Positions 19,649-29,378 of a stretch of 64,000 nucleotides of DNA are shown here, one piece after another. Below the pieces are notes generated by a model. That model made no database searches. It was given only the letters and a program-made list of their open reading frames with translations, and had not been told where the DNA came from. Both the position numbers and the translations under genes were made by a program. The DNA is from Clostridium sp. Ade.TY (GTDB lineage Bacteria; Bacillota; Clostridia; Clostridiales; Clostridiaceae): contig NZ_AVSV01000025.1 of NCBI RefSeq assembly GCF_000498355.1, forward strand, positions 1 to 64,000, read 5' to 3'. The stretch's first letter is position 1; the number at the start of each line of letters is the position of its first letter.

Positions 19649-20125
19649 ATGTTTAAAAAACTTAATTTATTATTTCTTATAATATTATTTTGTTTATCTT
19701 TTATAGGATATAATAATATTATTTTAACTTTAGAAGACAATCCTAAAGATTATACTTTACAGGATAGATATCCAACAATAAAAACATCTAAAAAAGATAA
19801 GATTTTAATTTCAAGTGATTTATTTGAAAAATACATAAAAATTCACTCAACAGACTGGGCATTTGTTCTTGATAATAATTTAAAAAGAGATCCTTTACCT
19901 GTAGTTATAGACTATAAAATTAATGATATCAATATCCATAATATAAAAGGTAATAAATTTACTGCTTTAATAAGTTATGATGTTCAAGCAGCAAACGAAA
20001 CTGATGGATGGTATGCTGGAAATGGCATAATCTCTGATCAAAACTGGATTATAGGTAAAATTAATTTTGTAGATATCGAAAGAAGTGGAAACACTTATAG
20101 GATAACAAATGTTTATACTGGATAA
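19649..20125 (+). CDS. Predicted exported protein, unknown function
   Basis: 158 residues. A hydrophobic N-terminus (MFKKLNLLFLIILFCLSFIG) acts as signal peptide or anchor. The rest (~30-158) is a soluble domain with alternating beta-type segments (VVIDYKINDINIHNI, KFTALISYDVQAA, WIIGKINFVDIERSG). I choose ATG 19649, since GGGAGG is 13 bases upstream (slightly long); the in-frame GTG at 19628 lies at the ribosome site itself. A strong palindromic terminator follows. I do not recognise a family. Monocistronic, divergent from the kinase-like gene. Confidence 0.6.
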   Translation: MFKKLNLLFLIILFCLSFIGYNNIILTLEDNPKDYTLQDRYPTIKTSKKDKILISSDLFEKYIKIHSTDWAFVLDNNLKRDPLPVVIDYKINDINIHNIKGNKFTALISYDVQAANETDGWYAGNGIISDQNWIIGKINFVDIERSGNTYRITNVYTG

Positions 20126-20142
20126 ATAAATATTAATTTTAA

Positions 20143-20176
20143 AATAGCTAAAGATATAATTATATCTTTAGCTATT
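20143..20176 (+). terminator. Perfect 34-base palindromic terminator
   Basis: AATAGCTAAAGATATAA followed directly by its complement, then ATTTTTAT on the plus strand. Confidence 0.8.
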
Positions 20177-20257
20177 ATTTTTATATTATTAAAATTTGGC
20201 CTATTTAATTTATGTTATCATAAATATATACAACGAATTTTAAAGGAGATTGATATT

Positions 20258-20890
20258 ATGTCAAAAAGCAAAGGTAAATTTATTTTAATACCTATTATAA
20301 TATTACTTGTAATAATAATTGGTGCTTTTTCTTTATATAAGTTTTCATTTGAACCAAAAGTTCCAGTTACACCTATAACGTCAGAAATAAAAGTTGATCC
20401 ATTAGATATCGCAATAAAATTAATTCCTAATGATTTAGACTTTTCCTTAAAAGAAATTGTAACAAAATCAAATATTGAACTTTCTGATGTTGATTTAACT
20501 AATTTAGCTATACTTGCTATACAAAAAGATTCAAATCTTAGTCAAAAAATAGATGGATTAAAAGTATTAATTGATGGGAAATATTTAAATCTTTATGTCC
20601 AATTTAAATATTTAAATATACCATTAGAAGCAAAACTTACTTTTACATGCTCTTCTAAAGATGGAAATGGAATTCTTCATTATGAAGGTGGTAAACTTGG
20701 ATTTATAAATATTAATAAAGATATTATATTTGATAATTTAACTAGTACTGATTCAATAAGTTTTGATAAAGCTAATTCCAACATAATACTTAAGTTAAAA
20801 AATAACTACAATATATCTGTAAATTCATTTGAAATAGTTAATAACAACTTAAGAATAGGAGTCCAAACAGTATTTAAATTATTTAAATAA
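20258..20890 (+). CDS. Membrane-anchored protein, resembles YpmS/DUF2140
   Basis: 210 residues: one N-terminal membrane helix (KFILIPIIILLVIIIGAFSLY at ~7-27) and an extracellular domain of about 170 residues rich in beta segments. The pattern of a short acidic/proline linker, then paired LKVLIDGKYLNLYVQFKYLN and GILHYEGGKLGFINI strands recalls the YpmS family of unknown function; this is a resemblance, not a confirmed hit. AAAGGAGATTGATATT precedes the ATG. A bidirectional terminator follows. Confidence 0.6.
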   Translation: MSKSKGKFILIPIIILLVIIIGAFSLYKFSFEPKVPVTPITSEIKVDPLDIAIKLIPNDLDFSLKEIVTKSNIELSDVDLTNLAILAIQKDSNLSQKIDGLKVLIDGKYLNLYVQFKYLNIPLEAKLTFTCSSKDGNGILHYEGGKLGFININKDIIFDNLTSTDSISFDKANSNIILKLKNNYNISVNSFEIVNNNLRIGVQTVFKLFK

Positions 20891-20916
20891 AAATTTTTAT
20901 AAATTGATATAAAATA

Positions 20917-20948
20917 AAAAATAACAGTAGAAATTCTACTGTTATTTT
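20917..20948. terminator. Bidirectional terminator between convergent genes
   Basis: AAAATAACAGTAG is paired with CTACTGTTATTTT; A and T runs on the two sides serve the plus-strand gene at 20258 and the minus-strand gene at 20955. Confidence 0.85.
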
Positions 20949-20954
20949 CTTATT

Positions 20955-21365
20955 TTATGCATTATCTTTTACTACTTCTTTCTTAATTATAATAAATAAC
21001 ATTATAATTCCAATAGAAAATAATATATGTGAAATCCCCGCTATTCCTGAGATCATAGCTCCTCCATTTAACAATAAAACTTGATCTATTCCTCTCCATA
21101 TAAACATGATAACCATAAATGCTAGTCCAACATTATATGTTATAAAAAACTTATTAAATAGTTTATTTTCTGTTATTTTAAATTGTTTTTCGAATAATAC
21201 AAGTATTAAAAACACTAAGCTTCCCATTACAAATAAATGTACATGGGTGACTGCTAAAGTAGTTTTACCTTCATAATTGAACATTCTAGTAAATTCACGA
21301 TAAAAAACTCCTAACACTAACGCTAATATAGCATAAATAAATGATGTATTTATTAATTTCTTCAT
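20955..21365 (-). CDS. DUF2871-family membrane protein
   Basis: 136 residues with four membrane helices (~5-20, ~40-58, ~73-90, ~103-127). Conserved-looking features are YREFTRMFNYEGKTTLAVTHVHLFVMG with two histidines in THVHLF, FIWRGIDQ and GISHILFSIG. This matches my memory of DUF2871 proteins common in Firmicutes, whose function is unknown. The histidines in membrane segments could bind haem or metal, but nothing shows that here. Monocistronic. Confidence 0.65.
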   Translation of the reverse strand: MKKLINTSFIYAILALVLGVFYREFTRMFNYEGKTTLAVTHVHLFVMGSLVFLILVLFEKQFKITENKLFNKFFITYNVGLAFMVIMFIWRGIDQVLLLNGGAMISGIAGISHILFSIGIIMLFIIIKKEVVKDNA

Positions 21366-21567
21366 AACTCCTCCATTAATATTAATTATTATTTAATATA
21401 TCTTATTTTTTTATTTTACTATATTTTTTCTTTAAATAATATAAAAATATATGTTTTTTATATTTAAAATTAAAATACTTTATAAATTATGCTTATATAA
21501 AATTTATAAATTTTATATTTTTAATATAAATATTATTCAAATTATATTTATATTAAGATTAATACAA

Positions 21568-21598
21568 AAAGAACTCACAAAAATTTTGTGAGTTCTTT
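21568..21598 (-). terminator. Terminator of gpmI (end of the glycolytic operon)
   Basis: AAAGAACTCACAAAA and its complement around a one-base centre, with TTTTTGTATT after it on the minus strand. Confidence 0.9.
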
Positions 21599-21614
21599 AA
21601 TATCAATTAAAATA

Positions 21615-23147
21615 TTATTTTATTAATGAGTGTCCAGTCATTTCTTCTGGTTTTTCTACACCCATTTCTTTAAGCATTGTTGGTGCTATATCTGATAATT
21701 TACCATCTTCTAAAGTTTTTCCTATTGAATGATTTGAAACCCAAACAAATGGAACTGGATCAGTTGTATGAGCAGTGAATGGATTTCCTGTTGAGAAATC
21801 TATCATTGTTTCTGCATTTCCGTGGTCTGCAGTTATAAATAATGATCCATCTTTTTCTAATATTTTATCAGCAACTTTTCCTAAACACTCATCTACAGTT
21901 TCAACAGCTTTAACAGCAGCTGGAATCACTCCTGTATGTCCAACCATATCTGGATTAGCATAGTTTAATATAATCATGTCATATTTATCGCTATCTATTC
22001 TCTTAATTAATTCTTCAGTTACTTCATATGCACTCATTTCTGGTTTTAAATCATATGTAGCAACTTTTGGTGAAGCTATTAATGCTCTATCTTCATTTTC
22101 ATTTGGCTTTTCTACTCCACCATTAAAGAAGAATGTTACGTGAGCATACTTTTCAGTTTCTGCTATTCTTAATTGATTTAATCCTTTATCTGCAACATAT
22201 TCTCCTAAAGTATTTGTTAATGTTTGTGCTTTAAATGCAACATTAACTCCTTCAAAAGTTTTATCATATTGAGTCATTGTAACAAAAGTTAAATCCAACT
22301 TTTCAGCATTAAATCCATCAAAATCTTTTTGAGTTAAAGCTCTTGTAAGTTCTCTAGCTCTATCTGGTCTAAAGTTAAAGAATATTACTGAATCTTTATT
22401 TTTTATTGTTGCAGTTGGGTGTCCATCTTCTAATATTACTGTTGGTAATACAAACTCATCAGTTTTATTATCATGGTATGAGTTTTCTATAGCTTCTACT
22501 GCACTATTTGAAGTTTCACCAGTTCCTTTAACTATTGCATTATATGCAAGTTCAACTCTTTCCCATCTATTATCTCTATCCATTGCGTAGTATCTACCAC
22601 TTACTGTAGCGATTTGTCCTACTCCAACTTCTTTCATCATAGCTTCAGTTTTTTCTATAAATTCTTTACCTGATGAAGGAGCAACATCTCTACCATCCAT
22701 AAATGCATGAACATAAACTTTTTGAAGACCTTCTTTTTTAGCAAATTCTAAAAGTCCTTTTAAGTGATCTATGTGTGAATGAACTCCACCATTTGATAAT
22801 AATCCCATTAAGTGTAATGCTGAATTATTTTCTTTAGCATTTTTCATAGCCTTTAATAATTCTTCATTTTGGAAGAATTCTCCGTCAGCTATTGCTTTAG
22901 TTATTCTAGTAAGTTCTTGGTATACTATTCTACCTGCACCTATATTTAAATGTCCAACTTCTGAGTTACCCATTTGTCCTTCTGGAAGACCTACAGCCAT
23001 TCCTGAAGCTTGTAACATTGAATGTGGATATTCCTTCACTAATCTATCATAATTTGGTTTTTTAGCTAATGAAACAGCATTACCATCTGAAGCTTCTGCT
23101 ATTCCAAAACCATCTAGTATCATTAACATTACTGGTTTCTTTGCCAT
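21615..23147 (-). CDS. gpmI: 2,3-bisphosphoglycerate-independent phosphoglycerate mutase
   Basis: 510 residues, Mn2+-dependent enzyme of the alkaline-phosphatase superfamily interconverting 3- and 2-phosphoglycerate. Metal and phosphoserine sites are visible: LMILDGFG (first Asp), [14 protein letters not shown] (nucleophile Ser), [29 protein letters not shown], and the C-terminal NPDMVGHTG and [21 protein letters not shown] precedes the ATG. It is the last gene of the cggR-gap-pgk-tpiA-gpmI series. The 194-base gap to tpiA contains a hairpin and possible -10 sequences, so it may also be transcribed independently. Confidence 0.97.
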   Translation of the reverse strand: MAKKPVMLMILDGFGIAEASDGNAVSLAKKPNYDRLVKEYPHSMLQASGMAVGLPEGQMGNSEVGHLNIGAGRIVYQELTRITKAIADGEFFQNEELLKAMKNAKENNSALHLMGLLSNGGVHSHIDHLKGLLEFAKKEGLQKVYVHAFMDGRDVAPSSGKEFIEKTEAMMKEVGVGQIATVSGRYYAMDRDNRWERVELAYNAIVKGTGETSNSAVEAIENSYHDNKTDEFVLPTVILEDGHPTATIKNKDSVIFFNFRPDRARELTRALTQKDFDGFNAEKLDLTFVTMTQYDKTFEGVNVAFKAQTLTNTLGEYVADKGLNQLRIAETEKYAHVTFFFNGGVEKPNENEDRALIASPKVATYDLKPEMSAYEVTEELIKRIDSDKYDMIILNYANPDMVGHTGVIPAAVKAVETVDECLGKVADKILEKDGSLFITADHGNAETMIDFSTGNPFTAHTTDPVPFVWVSNHSIGKTLEDGKLSDIAPTMLKEMGVEKPEEMTGHSLIK

Positions 23148-23256
23148 TACTCTACCTCCATTTATTTACCTTTTAATAAATAATAATACATATTACTATA
23201 TTATACTCTATTTTTTTCATTTATATTATACTACAAGATAATACTACAAACAACAA

Positions 23257-23307
23257 AAAGCAATAGTATGAAAGAATTGGTATTATTCAATCATGACTAT
23301 TGCCTTT
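23257..23307 (-). terminator. Hairpin between tpiA and gpmI
   Basis: AAAGGCAATAGT...ACTATTGCTTT with further pairing inside, followed by T-rich sequence on the minus strand. It may attenuate or process the operon transcript rather than fully end it. Confidence 0.6.
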
Positions 23308-23340
23308 CATGTTAATTCTAGCTATTAAATCTAATTAATA

Positions 23341-24087
23341 CTAGTAGTTAACTATTTGAGCAAAGTCTGAAGCTACTAAGCTAGCTCCTCCAACTAAAGC
23401 TCCATCAATATCTGATTGAGCCATTTGCTCTTTTATTGTAGCTGGCTTAACTGATCCACCGTATTGAATTCTTACTTTATCAGCAACTTCTTGTCCGAAC
23501 ATTTCAGCTACAACGTTTCTTATAGCAGCTATAGTTTCGTTTGCTTGTTCTGATGTAGCAGTTTTTCCAGTTCCGATAGCCCAGATTGGTTCGTAAGCTA
23601 TAACAACTTTTTCTGCTTCTTCTTTAGTTAATCCTTCTAAATCAGCTTTGATTTGTCCAGCTAAAACTTCTACATATTTTCCTGATTCTCTTTGCTCTAA
23701 AGTTTCTCCACAGCAAAGGATTGGAGTTATGTTGTGCTTAAGTGCAGCTTTAACTTTCTTATTGCAAGTTTCATCAGTTTCATTGAAGTATTCTCTTCTT
23801 TCACTATGTCCGATTACTACATATTCAACTCCCATAGCTTCAAGCATTCCTGGAGCAACTTCTCCTGTGAAAGCTCCGCTTTCTTCAAAGTGCATGTTTT
23901 GTGCAGCTATTTTAACATTTGATCCTTTAGCAGCGTTTACAGCAGCTTCTAAACATACAAAAGTTGGGCAAAGAACTACATCACAAGTAGCATCCTTTAC
24001 TAATGGTTTAAATTCATTTATAAACTCTACAGCTTCTGCTGGAGTTTTGTGCATTTTCCAGTTTCCTGCGATTATTGCTTTTCTCAT
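23341..24087 (-). CDS. tpiA: Triosephosphate isomerase
   Basis: 248-residue TIM-barrel dimer interconverting dihydroxyacetone phosphate and glyceraldehyde-3-phosphate. Catalytic residues: Lys in AGNWKMHK, His in VIGHSERR, Glu in [16 protein letters not shown]; phosphate-binding loops GGSVKPA and GGASL. Start at ATG 24087 (MRKAII) after AGAGGTGATTTCA; the GTG three codons earlier is within the ribosome site. It lies between pgk and gpmI. Confidence 0.98.
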   Translation of the reverse strand: MRKAIIAGNWKMHKTPAEAVEFINEFKPLVKDATCDVVLCPTFVCLEAAVNAAKGSNVKIAAQNMHFEESGAFTGEVAPGMLEAMGVEYVVIGHSERREYFNETDETCNKKVKAALKHNITPILCCGETLEQRESGKYVEVLAGQIKADLEGLTKEEAEKVVIAYEPIWAIGTGKTATSEQANETIAAIRNVVAEMFGQEVADKVRIQYGGSVKPATIKEQMAQSDIDGALVGGASLVASDFAQIVNY

Positions 24088-24141
24088 TGAAATCACCTCT
24101 AAATTTATTTAATGTTTCTTTTTATTAAATTCTAACGAAAC

Positions 24142-24181
24142 ATATTGCCACTCCTTTTTTTTGTATAAAGAGTGGCAATAT
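24142..24181 (-). terminator. Hairpin between pgk and tpiA
   Basis: ATATTGCCACTC is paired with GAGTGGCAATAT. On the minus strand the 3' side is GTTTCG, a poor T run, so an mRNA processing or stability element is as likely as a terminator. Confidence 0.55.
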
Positions 24182-24210
24182 TTATTTATAAAAACTATTT
24201 AGGCAGCCAA

Positions 24211-25401
24211 TTAGCTGTTTAAAGCATCTATTCCTGGTAATACTTTACCTTCTAAGAATTCAAGTGATGCTCCACCACCAGTTGAGATGTGAGTCATCTT
24301 ATCTCCAAATCCTAAGATGTTTACAGCTGCAGCTGAATCTCCTCCACCTATTATAGTTGTAGCGTTTGAATCAGCCATAGCTTTAGCTACTGCAATTGTA
24401 CCTTTGTTGAAGTTTTCGAATTCGAATACTCCCATTGGTCCATTCCAGATAACTGTTTTAGCATCTTTAATTGCATCAGCATATAATTCTTCTGTTTTTG
24501 GTCCGATATCTAATCCCATACTTCCTGCTGGAATATTTTGATCTTCTGTTATAGTTGCTTCTACATCTTTGAATTCTGTAGCTACTCTATGATCTACTGG
24601 TAGTAAGAAGTTAACTCCTTTAGCTTTAGCTTTTTCGATCATTTCTTTAGCATATTCAACTCTATCTTCTTCAACTAATGAAGTTCCAACTTCAAATCCT
24701 TGAGCTTTTAAGAATGTGTAAGCCATTCCTCCACCAATTATTAAAGTATCAACTTTATCTAAAAGATTATTTATTACAGCGATTTTATCTGAAACCTTAG
24801 CTCCTCCTAAAATTGCAACAAATGGTCTTTCTGGATTTTCAACAGCATCTCCTAAGAATTTTAATTCTTTTTGAATTAAGTATCCGCATACAGCTGTATC
24901 TATGAAATCAGTAACACCAACTGTTGAACAGTGAGCTCTGTGAGCTGTTCCAAAAGCATCGTTTACGAATATTTCAGCAAGTGAAGCTAATTCTTTTGAG
25001 AATTCTTCTCCGTTTTTAGTTTCTTCTTTTCTGTATCTAGTGTTTTCTAATAAAACAACGTCTCCGTCTTTCATTTCTGCTACTGCTTTTTTAGCATTTT
25101 CTCCAACAACATTGTCGTCAGCTGCAAAAACAACTTCTTTTCCAAGCATTTCGCTTAATCTTTTAGCAACAGGTGCTAATGATAATTCTGGCTTTGGTTC
25201 TCCCTTTGGTTTACCCATATGTGAGCAAAGGATAACTTGTGCTCCATTATCAACTAAATATTTGATTGTTGGAAGTGCTCCATTTAATCTATTTTCATCA
25301 GTTATAACGCCATCTTTTAGTGGTACGTTAAAGTCACATCTTACTAGAACTTTTTTACCTTTTACATTGATATCTTCTATAGTCTTTTTATTGAAGTTCA
25401 T
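24211..25401 (-). CDS. pgk: Phosphoglycerate kinase
   Basis: 396 residues, making ATP from 1,3-bisphosphoglycerate and ADP. N-domain substrate motif [21 protein letters not shown] and NTRYRKEE; hinge/nucleotide motifs [35 protein letters not shown] and C-terminal GGGDSAAAV and [14 protein letters not shown]. Start at ATG 25401 (MNFNKKT) behind AAGAGGTG; an upstream GTG lies inside that site. It is third in the cggR operon. Confidence 0.98.
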   Translation of the reverse strand: MNFNKKTIEDINVKGKKVLVRCDFNVPLKDGVITDENRLNGALPTIKYLVDNGAQVILCSHMGKPKGEPKPELSLAPVAKRLSEMLGKEVVFAADDNVVGENAKKAVAEMKDGDVVLLENTRYRKEETKNGEEFSKELASLAEIFVNDAFGTAHRAHCSTVGVTDFIDTAVCGYLIQKELKFLGDAVENPERPFVAILGGAKVSDKIAVINNLLDKVDTLIIGGGMAYTFLKAQGFEVGTSLVEEDRVEYAKEMIEKAKAKGVNFLLPVDHRVATEFKDVEATITEDQNIPAGSMGLDIGPKTEELYADAIKDAKTVIWNGPMGVFEFENFNKGTIAVAKAMADSNATTIIGGGDSAAAVNILGFGDKMTHISTGGGASLEFLEGKVLPGIDALNS

Positions 25402-25443
25402 TCTTTTCACCTCTTAAAATAAATTATATCCATATTTTAAAAT

Positions 25444-25480
25444 AGTCTGGCCTTATAGCCTTATACTACAAAACCAGACT
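25444..25480 (-). terminator. Hairpin between gap and pgk
   Basis: AGTCTGG and CCAGACT enclose a loop with an inner GGCTATAAGGCC-like pairing, followed by ATTTTAAAAT on the minus strand. Probably a processing or attenuation element, as pgk has no clear promoter of its own. Confidence 0.5.
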
Positions 25481-25514
25481 TATAAAACTTTATGTTTACT
25501 ATCTAATTAATAGA

Positions 25515-26516
25515 TTACTTTAAGTTAGCGAAGTATCCTAAAGTTCTGATTAATTGGTTAGTGTATGACATTTCATTGTCGTACCATGAAGCAACTTTAA
25601 CTAATTGTTGTCCGTTAACTTCCATGATTTTTGTTTGAGTTGCATCGAATAATGATCCGAAGCTTATTCCGATTACATCTGATGATACTATTGGATCTTC
25701 AGTGTATCCGTATGATTCATTTGCAGCAGCTTTCATAGCAGCGTTTATTTCTTCAACTGTAGTGTTCTTGTCAAGTACACAAACTAACTCAGTTAATGAA
25801 CCAGTGATTACTGGAACTCTTTGAGCGTTTCCGTCTAACTTACCAGCTAATTCTGGGATAACTAATCCGATTGCTTTAGCAGCACCAGTTGAGTTAGGGA
25901 TGATTGAAGCAGCAGCAGCTCTTGCTCTTCTTAAATCTCCTTTTCCGTGTGGAGCGTCTAATGTATTTTGGTCATTTGTGTAAGCGTGGATTGTAGTCAT
26001 GAATCCTTCTTTTAATCCAAATTGATCATTTAATACTTTAGCCATTGGAGCTAAACAGTTTGTAGTACATGAAGCACCTGATATAACTGTATCGCTAGCC
26101 TTTAATATTTCATTGTTTATGTTATAAACAACTGTTGGTAGGTCGTTTCCAGCTGGAGCTGATATAACAACTTTCTTAGCACCTGCTTCGATATGAGCTG
26201 AAGCTTTTTCTTTTGAAGCGAAGAATCCAGTACATTCTAATACGATATCTACGTTTAATTCTCCCCATGGTAAGTTCTTAGGTTCTCTTTCTGCAGTTAC
26301 TTTAATTTCTTTTCCGTTAACTACGAAAGCTCCTTCTTTAACTTCGATTTCTCCATCGAATCTTCCTTGTGCTGAGTCATATTTGAATAAGTGAGCTAAT
26401 GTTTTAGCATCTGTTAAGTCATTGATTGCAACAACGTTAAACTCTGGGTTGTTGATCATTAATCTTAACGCTAATCTTCCTATTCTTCCAAATCCATTAA
26501 TTGCTACATTTACCAT
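25515..26516 (-). CDS. gap: Glyceraldehyde-3-phosphate dehydrogenase (glycolytic, NAD-dependent)
   Basis: 333 residues. NAD-binding [12 protein letters not shown] at ~8-19, active-site [12 protein letters not shown] with the catalytic Cys, His in [17 protein letters not shown], and WYDNEMSY near the end. AGGAGGTATTTACATT precedes the ATG, a very strong site, and codon choice is less AT-biased than in neighbouring genes, as expected for a highly expressed gene. It follows cggR by 54 bases and is the main target of the operon. Confidence 0.98.
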   Translation of the reverse strand: MVNVAINGFGRIGRLALRLMINNPEFNVVAINDLTDAKTLAHLFKYDSAQGRFDGEIEVKEGAFVVNGKEIKVTAEREPKNLPWGELNVDIVLECTGFFASKEKASAHIEAGAKKVVISAPAGNDLPTVVYNINNEILKASDTVISGASCTTNCLAPMAKVLNDQFGLKEGFMTTIHAYTNDQNTLDAPHGKGDLRRARAAAASIIPNSTGAAKAIGLVIPELAGKLDGNAQRVPVITGSLTELVCVLDKNTTVEEINAAMKAAANESYGYTEDPIVSSDVIGISFGSLFDATQTKIMEVNGQQLVKVASWYDNEMSYTNQLIRTLGYFANLK

Positions 26517-26569
26517 AATGTAAATACCTCCTAAAAATAGCTTTTATAAAAATTTTTTTTATAAACAAA

Positions 26570-27607
26570 TTAATTATTTTGGCTACTCATAATGTCCAAG
26601 ATTTCTCTTGCAGTAGCCTCATCGGTGATTAAAACACCATTTTCATTATTTTTTTGAGTCGCTATAATCGGCTCAACTTTATTTTCTCCACCAGCCACAA
26701 CAATATGCGTGTTAATTTTTCTGGCTTCATTTATATTTATTCCAATAGCAGTTGTACTTGAAACTACTATTGAATTTTTATCGAAATAACATCCAAATGC
26801 TTCTCCTATAGCATTAAGCTCTGTTAGTTTTTTTACACTTTCTTCTGTAAGTCCTCTCTTTTTAGCCATCTCAAAAGCATTTCCAACTCCATATATAAAT
26901 ATATTAGCATTATGTATACTATCTACAACATCTTTTATAGAATCTTCTTCTTTTAAAGAATTTAGAACTTTTAAACTAACACTTTCTGGAACATGAAGCA
27001 TTTTATAAGTTCCATTTACTTTTTTAGCAAGCGATGCTACTAATGTATTTGCCTGTGTTTCCACATTTCTACCAAGACCACCTCTTCCTGGAACTACTAA
27101 AATGTTTGGAACATTTCTTAAACTTCCAAAAGCTTCAACAACTTCTTTAACTGAAGTTCCTCCAGTTAATGCAATAATTGAATTGGCTTTTATTATTTTT
27201 CTTAAGTAATTAGACGCTGCTTTTCCAATATCTTTAAGTACTGATTGATTAATATTTATATCTCCTGGTACTACTATAACATCTTTTAAATTTAGAGCTG
27301 TCTTAATTCCTTTTTCTATTTCTGATAATCCTCTAACTTCATGAATAAATTCACTTAATTTATCAACTATCTCTTCACCAGCACTTGTTACATTCATACC
27401 TGCTGTGTTAACTTCTATTAATCCTTGCCCTTTAAGAAAACTTACTTCAGTTCTAACAACTCTTTCACTTAGTAAAAGTTCATTAGCTAAAACTCTTCTT
27501 CCTATAGGCTGATTCAAAAATATAGTCCTTAATATATTGTACCTTTTTTCGAGTACCTCTATAAGTTCAGGAACTATCTTTTTCTCTAACTTTAATATTT
27601 CCTGCAA
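26570..27607 (-). CDS. cggR: Central glycolytic genes regulator CggR
   Basis: 345-residue SorC-family repressor: an N-terminal winged-helix DNA-binding part (~1-85, IGRRVLANELLLSERVVRTEVSFLKGQGLI) and a C-terminal sugar-phosphate-binding domain (~95-345, ALTGGTSVKEV, VVPGRGGLGRNVETQAN). In Bacillus the domain senses fructose-1,6-bisphosphate. I choose TTG 27607 as start: AAAGGAG lies 8 bases before it, and the resulting N-terminus (LQEILKLEKKIVPEL) aligns in layout with Bacillus CggR. The upstream extension would run through the operator. It is first in cggR-gap-pgk-tpiA-gpmI and should repress its own operon. Confidence 0.93.
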   Translation of the reverse strand: MQEILKLEKKIVPELIEVLEKRYNILRTIFLNQPIGRRVLANELLLSERVVRTEVSFLKGQGLIEVNTAGMNVTSAGEEIVDKLSEFIHEVRGLSEIEKGIKTALNLKDVIVVPGDININQSVLKDIGKAASNYLRKIIKANSIIALTGGTSVKEVVEAFGSLRNVPNILVVPGRGGLGRNVETQANTLVASLAKKVNGTYKMLHVPESVSLKVLNSLKEEDSIKDVVDSIHNANIFIYGVGNAFEMAKKRGLTEESVKKLTELNAIGEAFGCYFDKNSIVVSSTTAIGININEARKINTHIVVAGGENKVEPIIATQKNNENGVLITDEATAREILDIMSSQNN

Positions 27608-27623
27608 CTTCAACACTCCTTTG

Positions 27624-27659
27624 GTCATAAAGCGTCCCACACTTAATGTTTTTGTCCCA
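27624..27659 (-). promoter_or_regulatory. CggR operator (tandem repeat)
   Basis: The minus strand reads TGGGAC-N6-ATTA-N4-TGGGAC-N6-TGAC, with the two TGGGAC copies exactly 20 bases apart (27659-27654 and 27639-27634). Bacillus CggR binds CGGGAC-N6-TGTC-N4-CGGGAC-N6-TGTC, the same spacing. It lies just downstream of the promoter -10 and before the cggR start. Confidence 0.85.
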
Positions 27660-27666
27660 CAACCTT

Positions 27667-27695
27667 ATTATAAGTTATATTGACTAATTTTTAAA
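27667..27695 (-). promoter_or_regulatory. Promoter of the cggR-gap operon
   Basis: TTTAAA (27695-27690), a 17-base spacer and TATAAT (27672-27667). Transcription would start about at the first base of the CggR operator. Confidence 0.65.
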
Positions 27696-27776
27696 GTATA
27701 AATTTTATTTTTTTTCATTTTTATACCTAATTTAACGTTTTATTTTATATTTTAAGGAAATTTATTCCTTTATTCT

Positions 27777-29156
27777 TTATAACCTTTTTCTTTTACTTGA
27801 AGATCTTATTTGCATTTCCTCTCTGTATTTTGCCACTGTTCTTCTTGATATATTCATTCCAATTTCTTTAAGTTTATCACTTATATATTGATCTGAATAA
27901 GGTTTCTTTTTATCCTCTGAATCTATAAGTTCTTTTATTTTATTTTTTATTTTTATAACTCCAGTATCTTCACTATTTAATGCAGATATTGCTGTTGTAA
28001 ATAAATCTTTTATTCTAACAGTTCCTCTATCAGTTAAAATATATTTTTCTTTAATTGCTCTACTTATTGTTGATTCATGAACTTCTAATTCCTCTGCAAT
28101 TTCTTTTAATGTCATAGGTTTTAAATAATTATATCCTTTTTCAAAATATTCTCTTTGTTTTTTTATTATTATTTCTAAAACTCTATATAAAGTACTTCTT
28201 CTTTGTTCAATACTTTTTATTAAAAATAAAGCTTTATTAAGTCTATCTTTTACATATTCTGATGCATTTTCATCATTATTTGTTAATACATCTTTATATG
28301 TTTTGTTTATAGATAATTTAGGTAAAACACTATCATTCATTATTATTATAAATTCTCCATCAATTTCTCTTATAGCTGCATCAGGAATTATAAACTTAAC
28401 TTCTTCTCCAGTATAAAAACCTCTTGATGGCTTTGGTTCTAACCTTTTTATTACATCTCCATATCTTTGAGCTTCTCTAGGTGATATGTTTAATTTTTTA
28501 GCAATAACTCCATATCTATTTTCTGCTATATCTTCAAGATGATCTTCAACCATTTTAACTATAATATCATCATCTAAAGCTAATTTATTTAATTGGATAA
28601 GTAAACATTCTTTTATATTTCTAGCTCCTATACCATAAGGTTCAAGATCTTGAATTATCTCAAGAACTTCCTCTCCTTTTTCATCACTTATTTTAAGTTC
28701 TATGCATATTTCTTTTAAATCGCATTCTAAATATCCTCTATGGTCTAAGTTTTCTATAATGTAATCTCCAATTTGCTTTGTGTACTCATCAATAGAAACT
28801 TCCATAAGTTGTTCATGTAAGTATTCTTTTAATGATTTTTTCTCAGATATAAAATTAAATGGTGATAATTCTTCATCATCATAATTGCTATAACTTTGAG
28901 CACCATAGTTATCAAACTCAAAATATTTTATCATCTCTTTATAATCATACTTGTCCATAACCTTATCTTCACTTATTGAAGATTTTTCTTGGCTATTGTC
29001 TTTTATATCAAGTATTGGATTTTCTTCATATTCTTTATCTATGTATTCTCTTAAATCATTTACTGACATCTGAAGCATTTTTATAGACATTTGCATTTCT
29101 TGCGTCATTACTAACTTTTGTTCTTGAGTTAAATTCATAGAATATTCCATCTTCAT
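27777..29156 (-). CDS. rpoN: RNA polymerase sigma-54 factor RpoN
   Basis: 459 residues with the three sigma-54 regions: Gln/Met-rich activator-interacting N-terminus (MNLTQEQKLVMTQEMQMS), an acidic linker, the core-binding domain (~90-270) and the DNA-binding part with helix-turn-helix (LKEIAEELEVHESTISRAI) and the RpoN box at the C-terminus (SRRTVAKYREEM). Start at ATG 29156 after GAAGGGTG. It recognises -24/-12 promoters and needs an AAA+ activator; both partners are present in this window at adh. It lies just upstream of cggR, possibly as its own unit. Confidence 0.95.
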   Translation of the reverse strand: MKMEYSMNLTQEQKLVMTQEMQMSIKMLQMSVNDLREYIDKEYEENPILDIKDNSQEKSSISEDKVMDKYDYKEMIKYFEFDNYGAQSYSNYDDEELSPFNFISEKKSLKEYLHEQLMEVSIDEYTKQIGDYIIENLDHRGYLECDLKEICIELKISDEKGEEVLEIIQDLEPYGIGARNIKECLLIQLNKLALDDDIIVKMVEDHLEDIAENRYGVIAKKLNISPREAQRYGDVIKRLEPKPSRGFYTGEEVKFIIPDAAIREIDGEFIIIMNDSVLPKLSINKTYKDVLTNNDENASEYVKDRLNKALFLIKSIEQRRSTLYRVLEIIIKKQREYFEKGYNYLKPMTLKEIAEELEVHESTISRAIKEKYILTDRGTVRIKDLFTTAISALNSEDTGVIKIKNKIKELIDSEDKKKPYSDQYISDKLKEIGMNISRRTVAKYREEMQIRSSSKRKRL

Positions 29157-29256
29157 AATATCACCCTTCCCATCCACAATTTATTATTAATATATAACAT
29201 CCATAACTTAATTATTTGTTTTATGTAAAATTTATTTTGTTTTAATATAATATTAA

Positions 29257-29283
29257 TTTAGATGGAGATAAACTCCACCTAAA
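29257..29283 (-). terminator. Hairpin downstream of the BMP lipoprotein gene
   Basis: TTTAGGTGGAG is paired with CTCCATCTAAA, followed by TTAATATT on the minus strand. A weak terminator, ~100 bases past the stop. Confidence 0.5.
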
Positions 29284-29378
29284 GTTTTATAAATTACTTG
29301 TTTTATAAATTATTATATCATATACAAATTTACTTATAAACTAAAATGTAATTGTTTTCTTAATTGTCTATTTTTGTA

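Noticed and set aside
23648-24112. 154-codon plus-strand frame opposite tpiA
   Set aside because: It lies wholly over a clear glycolytic gene and has no ribosome site or recognisable domain.
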